Assembly: GCF_020379485.1 (NCBI RefSeq)
Contig: NC_063450.1
Span: 27,256,137-27,320,136, forward strand
Length of the DNA stretch: 64,000 nt
From: Brassica napus
Lineage: Eukaryota; Streptophyta; Magnoliopsida; Brassicales; Brassicaceae
Reading direction: 5' to 3'
Below, piece by piece: positions 47,301 to 59,329 of this stretch. The position numbers and the translations under genes are program-made. Every line of letters starts with the position of its first letter. Positions within the stretch are counted from its first letter, which is position 1. The notes beneath the pieces are model-generated. The model had not been told where the DNA came from, ran no database searches, and saw only the letters and a program-made list of their open reading frames with translations.

Positions 47301-47997
47301 ACCAAACTTGAAGATGTCTGCTACATCTGGAACTGTTCTTCTTGATGCGGCTGTCTATAGGAGACTCGTGGGTCGCCTTCTATACTTGACACATATGCGT
47401 CTGGACATCACGTATGCAGTCCACAAACTGAGTCAACAGCAGCATATATAGTACTTCGTTACTTGAAGAATGATCCAACCCAATGTCTGTTTTAATCTGC
47501 GAACTCGGCACTGAAGCTTACTGCTTACTCTGACGCTGACTGGGCTGCTTGTCCTGACTCACGACAGTCTATCACCGGTTACTGTGTCTTTCTTGGTGAC
47601 TCTTTGATCTTGTGGCGGTCCAAGAAGCAACATACAATATCTCGGAGTAGTTATGAAGCTGAATACAGAGCTATGGCAGACGCAACTTGTGAGCTCATAT
47701 GGTTATCTACGATCTTGACTGAGATTCATTGTCCCCCTTCCGTACCTGCTAATATTTTTTTGTGACAATCAATCTGCTCTTTACATTGCTTCCAACCCAG
47801 TGTATCATGAGCGTACGAAGTACGTTGAAATTGATTGCCATGTGGTCCGTGAGAAGCTACAGAGCGGGTTCTTGAAGACTATACATGTTCAGTATGCGCT
47901 CCAACTTGCTGATATTTTGACAAAGGCTATTCAAACGGCTCTGTTCAAATCATTGCTTGGCAAGATTGGAATGCACAACTCGTGTCTCCCATCTTGA
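44331..47997 (+). pseudogene. copia-B pol, multiple stops and deletions
   Basis: The protease site IIDTGASCHV lies near 44660. GAG-pre-integrase (LDIWHQRLDHPSF, CHVCPLAKK) follows a TAG at 44964-44966. Integrase runs from IHLDV (TGA at 45279-45281) through RTDNAPE and QNSVVERKH, giving the D-D-E residues. A TAG near 46303 precedes RT (46528-47451), with LVYVDDILIV intact at about 47070. A deletion near 47445, a stop near 47494 and a frameshift near 47755 break RNase H (SDADWAACPDSRQ, then the C terminus to 47997). No working polyprotein is possible. Confidence 0.92.
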
Positions 47998-48005
47998 AGG
48001 GAGAG

Positions 48006-48176
48006 TATTAGAGTGTATCAGATTATAAGATTGACTGAACCGGTGGAATGTATAAACCGGTAGAGTAGTGAGTATAAATACATGCATTGTATGTAAAAAA
48101 CAGTTGAGTTGAATAATACAAAAGACTTTTCTCTTTAACAAACTTTCTCTTGATTCCGTGAACTCGATCTCTAATA
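48006..48176 (+). repeat. 3' LTR of copia-B
   Basis: 171 bp, diverged from the 5' LTR by several substitutions and short indels. The purine tract lies just upstream at about 47994-48005. Confidence 0.9.
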
Positions 48177-48181
48177 ATATG

Positions 48182-48781
48182 CCTAGTTATATACTATTAT
48201 CTCTCTATATACAAGTTGTATCTCCGTAACCTTTAAAGTAAATCAGATTCTTTGCAATACGATCCTCTCATCACCTTCAATAGAGAAAAAAAAATAACGG
48301 GAAGAATTACCAAGTTTAACCATTTATATTATTCATTCTAACGTGTATCCATAAGGTACTTTTGATTTTACCATCACAACTACTTAGTTATGGTACTTCC
48401 TTTTTTTTTGGATCGGAAGTTATTGTACTTCCTTAAGTCTGTAGATTAGCACTAAATTTACAACTTATAATAACATGAACTACTGGTTGTACAGAGTACA
48501 AATATACAAAGACAGAACCAAAAAGAAAAAGAGTAGTAAAATAGATGCTTCGTATATTGATAACATGAAGCAGATGGTTATTATTACTTTGGTCAAAATA
48601 ATAATAATCAAAAGCAGAGAAATACACAGAAAATACACAATAAATTAGCCAATCAAAAGAAGAAGAAAAAAGCCCTGAAGGTGGTTGACAAAAAAAAAAA
48701 AAACCCTGAAGGTGAAACTCTCCTCTGTTTTTGATCCCAGCGCATGGTCGTTGTCAAGTCTCTGAGATTTCCTTCGTCCGT
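48182..48781. other. Intergenic DNA, no gene seen
   Basis: AT-rich without supported features. Short frames on both strands are of no recognisable content. Confidence 0.5.
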
Positions 48782-48789
48782 AGTATAAA

Positions 48790-49096
48790 CAGGGCCGGCT
48801 GAGGAGGGGGACAAGCGGTGCGACCGCCTCGGATCCAAGTCTGTGTCCCCCTGTATATTAATAGTTAATGAACCCAATTTTTTAAAAAAATATATATTTT
48901 TATATTAAAAAATTATAAATATAATAAATAAAACTGAAAATGGTCCAAAAATATTTGATATGTAGATAGTTATATTTTCATCACAAAATATAAAAAATAT
49001 TACTGATTAAATTTTAAAAATATTTTTAATATTATCTGAATATAAATCTTAAAGAGTAAAAAAAAATATTTTGCCCTATGACCCATAACCGCCCTG
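48790..49096. mobile_element. hAT MITE with CAGGGCCGG end, 307 bp
   Basis: The left end CAGGGCCGG and right end CCGCCCTG are near inverted repeats. The 8-bp target duplication AGTATAAA is perfect (48782-48789 and 49097-49104). The middle is AT-rich and non-coding. A decayed end at 29891 carries the same CAGGGCCGG motif. Confidence 0.88.
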
Positions 49097-49104
49097 AGTA
49101 TAAA

Positions 49105-50499
49105 TTCTCTTTCCATTTTTTTTTTTAAACCAAAAGAATAATCTTTTTTTTGGTAATCGACCAAAAGCATAATTTATATTACTTTCGTCTAGATGGAACT
49201 CTCCTTTGTTTTTAACTCTCATCTGTTTTTAATCAATCATTATTAAATTTGAAAATATTTCTTCATTATTGGATATTGTATTACTGTTACATTTAAAAAA
49301 AACTTAATAACTAATAAATTATTTTGAAATCTCAAGAAACTATAGATGTATACTAATGTTTTGAATTTTCATATTTTATCAAAGACAGTAAAAAAAATTA
49401 AAAAAATACTATATTAAAAAGTAAATAAAAATTTAATAAATCTTATTTCAACTAAAATTAATAATTAATAATTTGTTTTTGATTTTTGATTTTTGTTTTT
49501 TTGTAGTGGTGAAATTATTGTCCTATACAGATTTTTTTTCTTCTACAAAGTTAGAATTTGTTGTCCATATATCACAACAACCTCATCCGTAAATCATTGA
49601 GATGAAAAAAGATCGTCGAGATAAAACCATAATAATAGCACAAAATATAAGTAGCTAGGGAAATTGACAAACCAAGTCAACTACGATCATGAATGTTTTA
49701 CCTTTGCAACTTCTTTGATGAGATTTTCTTCAGATTATAATCCAAATCTATGAGATGATGCGATGCACGGATCATTTCTTCCAAATGTATTTATCTGATA
49801 CAAAATTTGGACCCATATGTTCTTCATGTGTCATCTTTTTTTCTCTATTGAAGATGATGAGCAGAAGAGTTGGGGAGTTTTAGGGTCAAAATCACACGTT
49901 GTTGCATTGTATAATATATATATACTATTCTCTTTATTTTTCCTATATCGACGTGGATGAGAAGAAGGTGACTATAGCTTCTAAAGACCGACGCATCTCC
50001 TCTCTGAATGCGGTTATGGGACTCATTTGATAAAACGAAGTAATAAACAATCTCTCATGTTTGATTAATTTCGGGTCCAATCAAGTGATCTTAAGCGATA
50101 TTAGGTTAGTTCGTTTGTCCTAGTGGTTCAATCTCCTGAGAAGTTTAAAATCATGTGTAACTCCAAAAGTTGGTGAATGAAAGTTGAGGATGAGTTAAAA
50201 AAATAAAAATAATAATAACTAGCAAGGTCAGCTCGAGGCACTTGAATATTTATTATAGAAAAAATATATTTTGCAGTTTGGATTATATACTGTCGAGTGT
50301 CGAATATCTTTGTTTTAACCGGTCTGGTTGGGATAGATAATAACCGATCTGGTTTGGTTAAGAAATCCAATTTTGTAAACAAGTTAAAATCTGTGCAGTC
50401 ATATAGGAAAAACCTAACCGGAACCGACGTACATACTTGGGCCGGGTATGGGTTTTGGGTGCGGTTAATTCGATAATAGTTAAGGATTCGCAGCCGTCG
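49105..50499. other. Intergenic DNA upstream of BRR2
   Basis: Very AT-rich up to about 49600, then mixed sequence. No gene or complete mobile element is supported. The distal promoter of BRR2 presumably lies in its last few hundred bases. Confidence 0.5.
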
Positions 50500-50749
50500 T
50501 TCCTCAAGTCTGTGAAATAAGAGAGATCCGTCTGTCGGAGTTAGTTAGAGAACGCGAGAACGGAGAAACCCTAATAATCTACACGAAGCTTCACTCACTC
50601 TCTGCAGAGAAGAAGATTCGAGCTGTTTCCGTAAGTTTCCTTCTCTCTCTGCTTGGCGGTTCTCGCCGGTGTTTTTAAATTCGATTAGATCCGATTTGTG
50701 GTGTTAACATTGTTTATCTGTTTGATTTTGAATCCTAGGGTTTCCAGCG
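50500..50749 (+). promoter_or_regulatory. BRR2 5' leader with telo-box and 5' UTR intron
   Basis: AAACCCTAA at 50566-50574 is a telo-box, frequent near start sites of plant growth and RNA-processing genes. A leader intron from the donor TTTCC|GTAAGT (50631) to the acceptor ATCCTAG (50739) fits. The ATG follows 10 bases later. Confidence 0.6.
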
Positions 50750-53700
50750 ATGGCGAACTTGGGAGGCGGTGCGGAAGCTCATGCTAGATTCAAGCAGTAT
50801 GAGTACAGAGCCAACTCCAGCTTGGTGCTAACCAGTGAGAATCGTCCTCGCGACACACACGAGCCTACGGGAGAGCCTGAGACTCTTTGGGGGAAGATTG
50901 ATCCCAAGTCTTTTGGAGATAGAGTTGCTAAGGGGAAGCCTCAGGAGCTGGAGGATAAACTTAAGAAGTCGAAGAAGAAGGAGCGTGATGTTGTTGCGGA
51001 TGATACTGTTTCTGCTCGGCAGAGCAAGAGGCGTCGGCTCAGGGAAGAGAGTGTGCTCACCGATACTGACGACGTGGTTTATCAGCCCAAGACTAAGGAG
51101 ACGAGGGCTGCTTATGAGGCAATGCTTAGTCTGATTCAGCAGCAGCTGGGTGGTTTGCCTCTGAATATTGTTAGTGGTGCTGCGGATGAGATCTTGGCTG
51201 TTCTCAAGAACGACGCAGTGAAGAACTCTGAAAAGAAGGCGGAGATTCAGAAGCTGCTGAACCCTATGCCTGATCAGATTCATCAGGTTTTTGATCAGCT
51301 TGTTTCCATTGGGAAATTGATCACCGACTTTCAAGAGGGTGGTGATTCTGGTGGCGGTAAAGAAAATGTAGATGAGGGGCTTGATGATGATGTTGGTGTG
51401 GCTGTTGAGTTTGAGGACAATGAAGAAGATGGCGAGGAGAGTGATCCTGATATGGTACAGGAGGAAGATGATGAAGAGGATGAGGAACCTCAGAAAACTG
51501 GAGGTATGCAAGTGGATGCAGGGATAAATGAAGAGGATGCAGGAGATGCCAATGAGGGCACCAGTCTGAACGTTCAGGATATTGATGCTTACTGGCTCCA
51601 GAGAAAGATATCTCAGGCTTATGAACAGCAGATTGATCCGCAACAGTGCCAAGTACTAGCTGAAGAGCTGCTTAAGATACTCGCTGAAGGGGATGATAGG
51701 GATGTTGAGAACAAGCTGCTTATGCATCTTCAGTTTGAAAAGTTCAGCCTCGTTAAGTTTCTGCTGCGGAACCGTTTTAAAATTGTGTGGTGTACTCGTT
51801 TGGCTAGGGCAGAGGACCAGGAAGAGAGGAACAGAATTGAAGAGGAGATGAGAGCGTTGGGTCTGGAACTGGCAGCAATTGTGGATCAGTTGCATGCAAC
51901 AAGAGCAACAGCGAAAGAGAGGGAGGAGAACCTGCAGAAAAGTATTAATGAAGAGGCCCGACGTCTGAGGGACGAAACTGTTGGAGATGGAGGTCGAGGC
52001 AGGAGAGATGTTACTGATAGAGATTTAGAGAGTGGTTGGTTGAAGGGTCAGCGTCAGATGCTGGACTTGGAGAGCTTGGCTTTTGACCAAGGTGGTCTCC
52101 TGATGGCGAATAAGAAGTGTGACCTTCCAGCTGGCTCCTACAGAACTCATGGCAAGGGGTATGATGAAGTTCACGTGCCATGGGTTTCTAAAAAGGTGGA
52201 TATCGGTGAGAAGCTTGTGAAAATCACCGAGATGCCAGGTTGGGCTCAGCCGGCTTTTAAGGGAATGCAACAGCTGAACAGGGTTCAGAGCAAAGTGTAC
52301 GATACAGCGCTATTTAAGGCAGATAACATACTTCTTTGTGCTCCAACTGGTGCTGGGAAAACCAACGTTGCCATGCTCACCATACTGCAGCAAATTGAGT
52401 CCAGTAGGAACGAAGATGGAACACTCAACCATGGAAAGTACAAAATTGTGTATGTTGCACCCATGAAAGCCCTAGTTGCTGAGGTTGTAAGTAACCTGTC
52501 TAATCGTCTGAAGGATTATGGAGTCACTGTGAGGGAACTCAGTGGGGATCAGTCCCTCAGTGGGAAGGAAATTGAGGAGACCCAGATAATTGTCACCACA
52601 CCAGAGAAGTGGGATATCATCACAAGGAAGTCTGGTGATCGCACTTACACCCAGCTTGTGAGACTTCTTATAATCGATGAGATCCATCTTCTTCATGATA
52701 ATCGAGGGCCTGTGCTTGAAAGCATTGTCGCTAGGACTCTGAGGCAGATTGAAACCACGAAGGAGAATATTCGCTTGGTGGGTTTGTCAGCCACACTGCC
52801 AAATTACGAAGATGTGGCCTTATTTTTGCGGGTTGATCTTAAGAAAGGGTTGTTTAAATTCGACCGCAGCTACAGACCGGTGCCTCTTGGTCAGCAGTAT
52901 ATTGGAATCAGTGTGAGAAAACCATTGCAGAGGTTCCAGCTGATGAATGATCTTTGCTATGAGAAAGTAGTGGATGGTGCTGGAAAGCAACAGGTTCTTA
53001 TTTTTGTTCACTCGAGGAAGGAAACGGCAAAAACTGCACAAGCAATAGTGGACACCGCAATGGCGAAGGATACACTCAGCAGATTCTTGAAAGAAGACAG
53101 TGCAAGTCGTGAAGTTCTTCTGAGTCAGATTGAACTTATAAAGAACGGTGATCTGAGGAAACTTCTGCCTTACGGTTTTGCTATTCATCATGCTGGGTTA
53201 ACAAGGGGTGATCGTGAGATAGTTGAGGCCCTTTTTGGTGAAGGGCATGTGCAAGTCTTGGTTTCCACAGCAACTCTTGCATGGGGTGTGAATCTGCCTG
53301 CTCATACTGTCATAATCAAAGGAACACAGGTCTATAATCCTGAGAAAGGAGCGTGGATGGAACTCAGTCCCCTGGATGTTATGCAGATGCTTGGTCGTGC
53401 TGGAAGACCTCAGTATGATGAATATGGGGAGGGTATAATTATCACTGGCTACAGCGAGCTGCAGTATTATCTGTCTTTGATGAATGAGCAACTACCTATT
53501 GAGAGCCAGTTCATTTCCAAACTTGCTGATCAGCTTAATGCTGAAATTGTTCTTGGAACTGTCCAGAATGCTAAAGAGGCTTGCCACTGGCTTGGGTATA
53601 CGTATCTCTATATCCGTATGGTTCGTAATCCAACGCTGTATGGTTTAGCGCCTGATGCCCTTGTAAAAGACGTAGTCTTGGAGGAAAGAAGAGCTGACCT

Positions 53701-56700
53701 GGTACGTACTTAATCTGCTTTTACTTGTTATTATCTACTGTTAAAAATTTACTTGCTATCGTAATGCCTTAACTTAAGCTTTCCCACTGTTTAAAAATTG
53801 TTTGCTATCGTAATGCCTTAACTTAAGCTTTCCCACTGTAGAAAAATTATTTGCTAGCTTAATGAATTAACTTAAGCTTTCCCACTGTCTAATATGTGCG
53901 CTCCATGATGAGCTGTTGTTATCAACTTTGCTTGCTTTTTATCCTTCAAGTTGATTACAAATTTAGTATTCATTTCATATTTTCTGAGAATTTGAATAAG
54001 AAGTTTGCATCTGATGAATTGATGTCATTTCCCTGAAATTGCTTTTCATATGTTTAATATTCTTGATGAACTCTTGAGCTTAATATGGGTAGCTTTGCCT
54101 CTGTCCACTATATGCCCTTGATGAACGGTTTGGATATCTTGTGCTTATCACATTGATTGTGAAATTGGTATTGTAGATTTCTCTGTGAGAATTTTTAGTG
54201 GGAAGTGTATATGATAACGACGTTGCCATTTGTTTGCTCTTTTCCAGTAAATGTTGTTCCTAGTATCAGTAGCTTTCTCATTGTATGTTACAACTTACAA
54301 GCACTCCAATATGAACCGTAGGATGCCTTGTTTCTCTCAAGTTGATCACAGATTTAATGTCATTGCTCCAAAGTTTAATTTTAAAAAAATATATCATTTA
54401 TGGCCATCTGTGTCTAACGTTTACTTGAATCATTGTTCTTTGCAGATACACTCAGCTGCTACTATCTTGGACAAAAACAACTTGGTTAAGTATGACAGGA
54501 AAAGTGGATATTTCCAAGTTACTGATTTGGGAAGGATTGCTAGCTACTACTATATAAGTCATGGGACCATAGCTACGTACAATGAGCATTTGAAGCCAAC
54601 GATGGGTGATATAGATCTTTATCGTCTGTTCTCACTGAGTGAGGAGTTCAAGTATGTGACTGTTCGGCAAGATGAGAAGATGGAACTGGCCAAACTTCTG
54701 GATCGTGTCCCAATTCCGATCAAGGAAACACTGGAGGAGCCCAGTGCAAAGATTAATGTTTTGCTACAGGCATACATTTCACAGCTAAAGCTTGAGGGTC
54801 TTTCTTTGACATCAGACATGGTTTATATAACTCAGGTTTGTTGCTTGTTCTCTCATCTCTACATTATTAAATTGCTGTGTCTGTTCTCTGGTTTGTTCCT
54901 TGTTCTCTCTGTTTTTTTCTCTCATCCCTCCTAGTTACGTTTTTAAATTGCTGTATCTATTCTCTGATTTGTTCCCTGTTCTCTCTGCTTTCGTCTCATC
55001 TCTCTTAGTTACATTAATAAATTGCAGTATCTGTTCTCTCTGCTTTCGTCTCTCATCTCTTGGTTACACTATTAAATTACTGTATCTGTTCTCTGGTTTG
55101 TTCCTTGTTCTCTCCGCTTTCTTCTCTCATCTCTCCTAGTTACATAATGTATCTCGTCTCTGTTGTGTTCCTTGTTCTCTGTGCTTTCTTCTCTCATCTC
55201 TCCTAGTTACATTATTAAATTTCTGTATCTGTTCTCTGGTGCTTACGTCTCATTTTTTATATCGTTTTCAGAGTGCTGGACGTCTTGTACGAGCTCTCTA
55301 TGAAATTGTATTGAAGCGCGGATGGGCTCAACTGGCTGAGAAAGCTCTGAACTTGTCTAAAATGGTTGGGAAGAGGATGTGGAGTGTCCAGACACCTCTC
55401 CGTCAGTTTCATGGAATTCCTAATGAGATTTTGATGAAGTTGGAGAAGAAGGATTTGGTGTGGGAGAGGTACTATGACCTGTCGTCACAGGAGCTAGGAG
55501 AGCTTATTCGTAGTCCTAAGATGGGCAGACCGCTTCACAAGTTCATCCACCAGTTCCCAAAATTGGTTCTTGCAGCACAAGTTCAGCCTATTACTCGAAC
55601 TGTTCTGCGGGTGGAGCTCACAATTACACCAGACTTCCAGTGGGACGAGAAAATTCATAAATACGTGGAGCCGTTTTGGATCATTGTGGAAGACAATGAT
55701 TGTGAGAAGATCCTTCATCATGAGTATTTTCTATTGAAGAAGCAGTATATCAGTGAGGATCACACCTTGAACTTCACTGTCCCAATCTTTGAACCACTGC
55801 CACCTCAGTACTTTGTCCGAGTGGTTTCAGACAAGTGGCTTGGGTCGCAGACTGTGTTGCCTGTATCTTTTAGACACCTTATACTTCCAGAAAAGTACCC
55901 GCCACCTACAGAGCTACTGGACTTGCAGCCCCTCCCTGTCACAGCGCTTAGGAATCCGAATTATGAGAGACTCTATCAGGATTTCAAGCATTTCAATCCG
56001 GTGCAGACTCAAGTCTTTAATGTTTTGTATAACACTAACGATAATGTGTTGGTTGCTGCTCCAACGGGAAGTGGGAAGACTATATGTGCTGAGTTTGCTG
56101 TATTGAAGAATCATCAAGAAGTACTCCTAAGGCAGGAAGATGATACTAAAAGGCAAAGTGGACCTGATGCTACAATGCGTGTTGTCTATATTGCTCCGAA
56201 AGAGGCTATTGCTAAGGAGCAGTTTCGCATCTGGGAGAGGAAGTTTGGGAAGGTTCTTGGTTTACGGGTTGTTGAGCTGACCGGGGAGACAGCGTTGGAT
56301 CTTAAGCTGCTGGAGAAAAGTCAGATAATTATAAGTACTCCTGAGAAATGGGATGCTCTGTCTCGCAGGTGGAAACAGAGAAAATACGTACAACAGGTTA
56401 GTCTTTTCATTGTGGACGAGCTTCATCTAATTGGTGAAGGTCAAGGTGGTACAGTGCTGGAGGTGATAGTCTCTAGAATGAGATATATTTCTAGTCAGGG
56501 TGATAATAAGATTAGGATTGTTGCGCTTTCTACTTCCCTTGCAAATGCGAAAGATCTTGGGGAGTGGATTGGGGCCAGTTCTCACGGCCTATTCAATTTC
56601 CCTCCTGGTGTCCGTCCTGTTCCACTGGAGATCCACATACAAGGAGTGGATATATCCAGTTTTGAAGCCAGGATGCAGGCAATGACCAAGCCAACCTACA

Positions 56701-58490
56701 CCGCCATAGTCCAGCATGCCAAGAACAAGAAGCCGGCTATAGTTTTTGTCCCAACCCGTACACATGTCCGCTTGACTGCTGTGGATCTGATGGCTTACTC
56801 TCACATTGACAACCCACAGAGCCCTGATTTCCTGTTAGGGAAACTAGAAGAACTTGAGGATTTTGTTGATGAACTGCGCGAGAAAACATTGAAGGAGACA
56901 CTGCGCCATGGTATTGGGTACTTGCACGAGGGTTTATGCAGTCAAGATCAGGAGATCGTGACACAACTCTTTGAAGCTGGACGGATTCAGGTTTGTGTGA
57001 TGAGCAGTTCATTGTGTTGGGGCACTCCATTAACTGCACATCTGGTGGTGGTGATGGGGACGCAGTACTACGATGGAAGGGAGAATTCACACTCAGATTA
57101 TGCAGTCTCTGATTTGCTTCAGATGATGGGGCGTGCTAGCCGACCTCTACTTGACAATGCTGGAAAGTGTGTGATATTCTGCCATGCTCCTCGAAAAGAG
57201 TATTACAAGAAGTTTCTTTATGAAGCCTTCCCTGTGGAAAGTCATCTCCAGCATTTCTTGCATAATAATTTCAATGCAGAAGTGGTTGCTGGGGTTATAG
57301 AGAACAAGCAAGATGCAGTTGATTATCTTACATGGACTTTGATGTACAGGAGGCTTCCCCAGAATCCTAACTACTACAATCTTCAAGGAGTGAGCCACAG
57401 ACATTTGTCTGATCACTTATCAGAGCTGGTTGAGAACACCTTGTCTGATCTTGAAGCCAGTAAGTGCATTGAGATAGAGGATGAGATGGACCTCTCTGCT
57501 CTCAACCTTGGGATGATTTCATCCTACTATTACATCAGTTACACCACCATCGAGCGCTTCAGTTCTCTTCTGTCTTCTAAAACCAAGATGAAGGGACTTC
57601 TTGAGATCTTAACATCGGCTTCAGAGTACGACATGATCCCAATAAGGCCTGGCGAAGAGGACAGAGTTAGGAGGCTCATCAATCACCAGAGGTTCTCGTT
57701 TGAAAACCCAAACTGCACAGATCCTCATGTGAAAGCAAACGCTCTTCTTCAGGCTCATTTCTCGAGGCAAAGCATTACCACGAACTTGGAAATGGATCAG
57801 CGTGAGGTCCTTCTATCAGCAACCAGACTTCTACAGGCGATGGTGGATGTGATATCAAGCAATGGCTGGCTGAATCTTGCTCTGTTAGCAATGGAAGCAA
57901 GCCAGATGGTGACTCAAGGCATGTGGGAGCGTGACTCGATGCTTTTGCAGCTCCCTCACTTCACAAAGGACTTGGCAAAAAGATGCCAGGAGAATAACAT
58001 TGAAACCGTATTTGATCTTGTGGAGATGGAGGATGAAGAACGCCAAGAGCTTCTCAAGATGAAGGACACTGAGCTCTTAGACATTGCCAGATTCTGCAAC
58101 CGCTTCCCAAACATTGACCTGACTTACGAGGTTGTGGGCAGTGAAGATGTGACCGCTGGGAAGGAGGTGACGTTGCAGGTGATGCTTGAGAGAGACATGG
58201 AGGGGAGGACGGAAGTGGGAGCTGTGGATGCACCCAGGTATCCCAAGACCAAAGAAGAAGGGTGGTGGCTGGTTGTGGGGGACACCAAGACGAACCAGTT
58301 GGTTGCCATCAAGCGTGTATCCTTGCAGAAGAAAGCGAAGGTGAAGCTCGATTTCCAAGTACCGAGTGAAGCAGGAGAGAAGTCGTACACACTCTACTTC
58401 ATGTGCGACTCTTACTTAGGCTGTGACCAAGAGTACGCTTTCTCCGTTGATGTCAAGGAGTCTGGCGCTGAAGATCAGATGGAAGAGTGA
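50750..58490 (+). CDS. BRR2: BRR2-type U5 snRNP DExH RNA helicase
   Basis: BRR2 unwinds the U4/U6 duplex during spliceosome activation in the nucleus. Three coding exons join in phase: 50750-53701, 54446-54835 and 55272-58490, for about 2186 residues (Arabidopsis BRR2a is close to 2170). An acidic N-terminal region and a PWI-like part (about 280-350) come first. Cassette 1 has APTGAGKT (about 531), DEIH (about 642), SATLPN and [12 protein letters not shown], then a Sec63-type region. Cassette 2 has APTGSGKT (about 1377), DELH (about 1496), STSLAN instead of SAT, and QMMGRASRP, then a second Sec63 unit to the end. The divergent second cassette is normal for BRR2, which uses it as a regulator. 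From memory it is orthologous to AT1G20960. A 3' UTR intron (58505-58594) is likely. Confidence 0.97.
53738..53890 (+). repeat. Three tandem ~58-bp repeats in BRR2 intron
   Basis: Three units, each ending TTAACTTAAGCTTTCCCACTGT and containing TTTGCTATCG or TTTGCTAGC, follow one another just after the first coding exon's donor site. Confidence 0.9.
54840..55245 (+). repeat. Minisatellite in BRR2 intron, ~75-80-bp unit
   Basis: Five to six imperfect copies of a pyrimidine-rich unit fill almost the whole intron. It contains TGTATCTGTTCTCTGG, TTCCTTGTTCTCT, CTCATCTCTCCTAGTTAC and TTAAATTGC. The frames predicted over it (54900-55139) are repeat artefacts. Confidence 0.9.
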
Positions 58491-58860
58491 TCTTGTGTTT
58501 CAGGTTAGTGTGTTTTTAGTGCATTTGTCAGATAAAACTTGGATTTTGGTAGTTTGAAAGTCAGAAAATGAGACATATTTTCTTTTATTTGCAGGCGTGC
58601 TGTGGATTCTGGAGAAGAGCATTCTCACTTTTATGTAATATGTGTCCTGAGTTTTAGACCAAAATTGTGCTTCTGTACTGTTTGTTTTTGTTTTGTCTGG
58701 ACCAAAATCGAAACAGTAGACGTGTCAAAAACTCGTTTCGAGTTCTGTTTCTCTGAAAGCTGGAGATTTGAGAAACGAATATTAATGAAATGCAGCAACT
58801 TCTATTAAGGGACAATAGTGAGGCCAAGATGTTGTAGAGACGTATTGAAAGCAGCACTGG
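58491..58860 (+). other. BRR2 3' UTR with probable intron
   Basis: After the TGA, TTTCAG|GTTAGT to TTTGCAG|GCGTGC (58505-58594) looks like a 3' UTR intron. The AATGAAATG/ATTAAGG region near 58785-58805 may hold the poly-A signal. Confidence 0.5.
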
Positions 58861-59069
58861 GCAGTGACTGAAGTTCTCACTACCATTTCTTCATCAACCA
58901 TTTATAAACTTGTAGTATGAATCTTTCTTTGCATAAGCACTTTAATCATCCAACACACTTGTGGGTGTTTTGTCTTTTTCTTTTGCGATGTTACTTTTGT
59001 TGTTTTTCGAGTTTGGAAAGAGAAAAGACAGAAACAAGTATTGGACTATAGAGTGAGCATCTTCAATTT

Positions 59070-59156
59070 TGTTAGTTACACTTAAAAGGAATGAAATCGT
59101 TAAAATTTTATATTATGGGGAACGGGAATATAAGCTTTGACTAGTAGTAACAAAAT
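59070..59156 (+). repeat. 87-bp block, identical to 22246-22332
   Basis: Perfect match of 87 bases with the block between the LINE and duplicated segment B. It lies about 580 bp after the BRR2 stop codon. Confidence 0.95.
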
Positions 59157-59329
59157 TGGATCTGGGATCAAATAATTTTAGTTACACTATTTGCCATGGC
59201 CATGGACTGTTGCACAGGTATAAAGATTCATTCAATGTTTCTACAGATTAATAATGCATCCATTTGAAGAACGGATCATCACTCTTACTTCTCGTACAAG
59301 GATCTTAAGAGAACAAATTTGTATGTTTT

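Larger units (their letters stand above)
40081..48176 (+). mobile_element. Ty1/copia element (copia-B) with nested CACTA insertion
   Basis: Short LTRs (40081-40256, 176 bp; 48006-48176, 171 bp) share TATTAGAGTGTATCAG at the start and CTCTAATA at the end. Flanks GTATG/ATATG are a 5-bp target duplication with one mismatch. PBS-like TAGTATCAGAGCGG follows the 5' LTR, and the purine tract TTGAAGGGAGAG precedes the 3' LTR. Order is gag, protease, integrase, RT, RNase H. The LTRs differ at many positions and pol has several stops, so the element is old. Removing the CACTA insertion leaves about 5.3 kb. Confidence 0.93.

Noticed and set aside
50104..50150. tRNA- or SINE-like A/B box words (GTCCTAGTGG, GGTTCAATCTC)
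   Set aside because: The two boxes are nearly adjacent, there is no cloverleaf, and no poly-A tail or target duplication was found.
50828..51652. Long antisense open frame (274 codons) opposite BRR2
   Set aside because: It mirrors the codon pattern of BRR2's acidic N-terminal region, has no known domain and shows no independent promoter or splice evidence.
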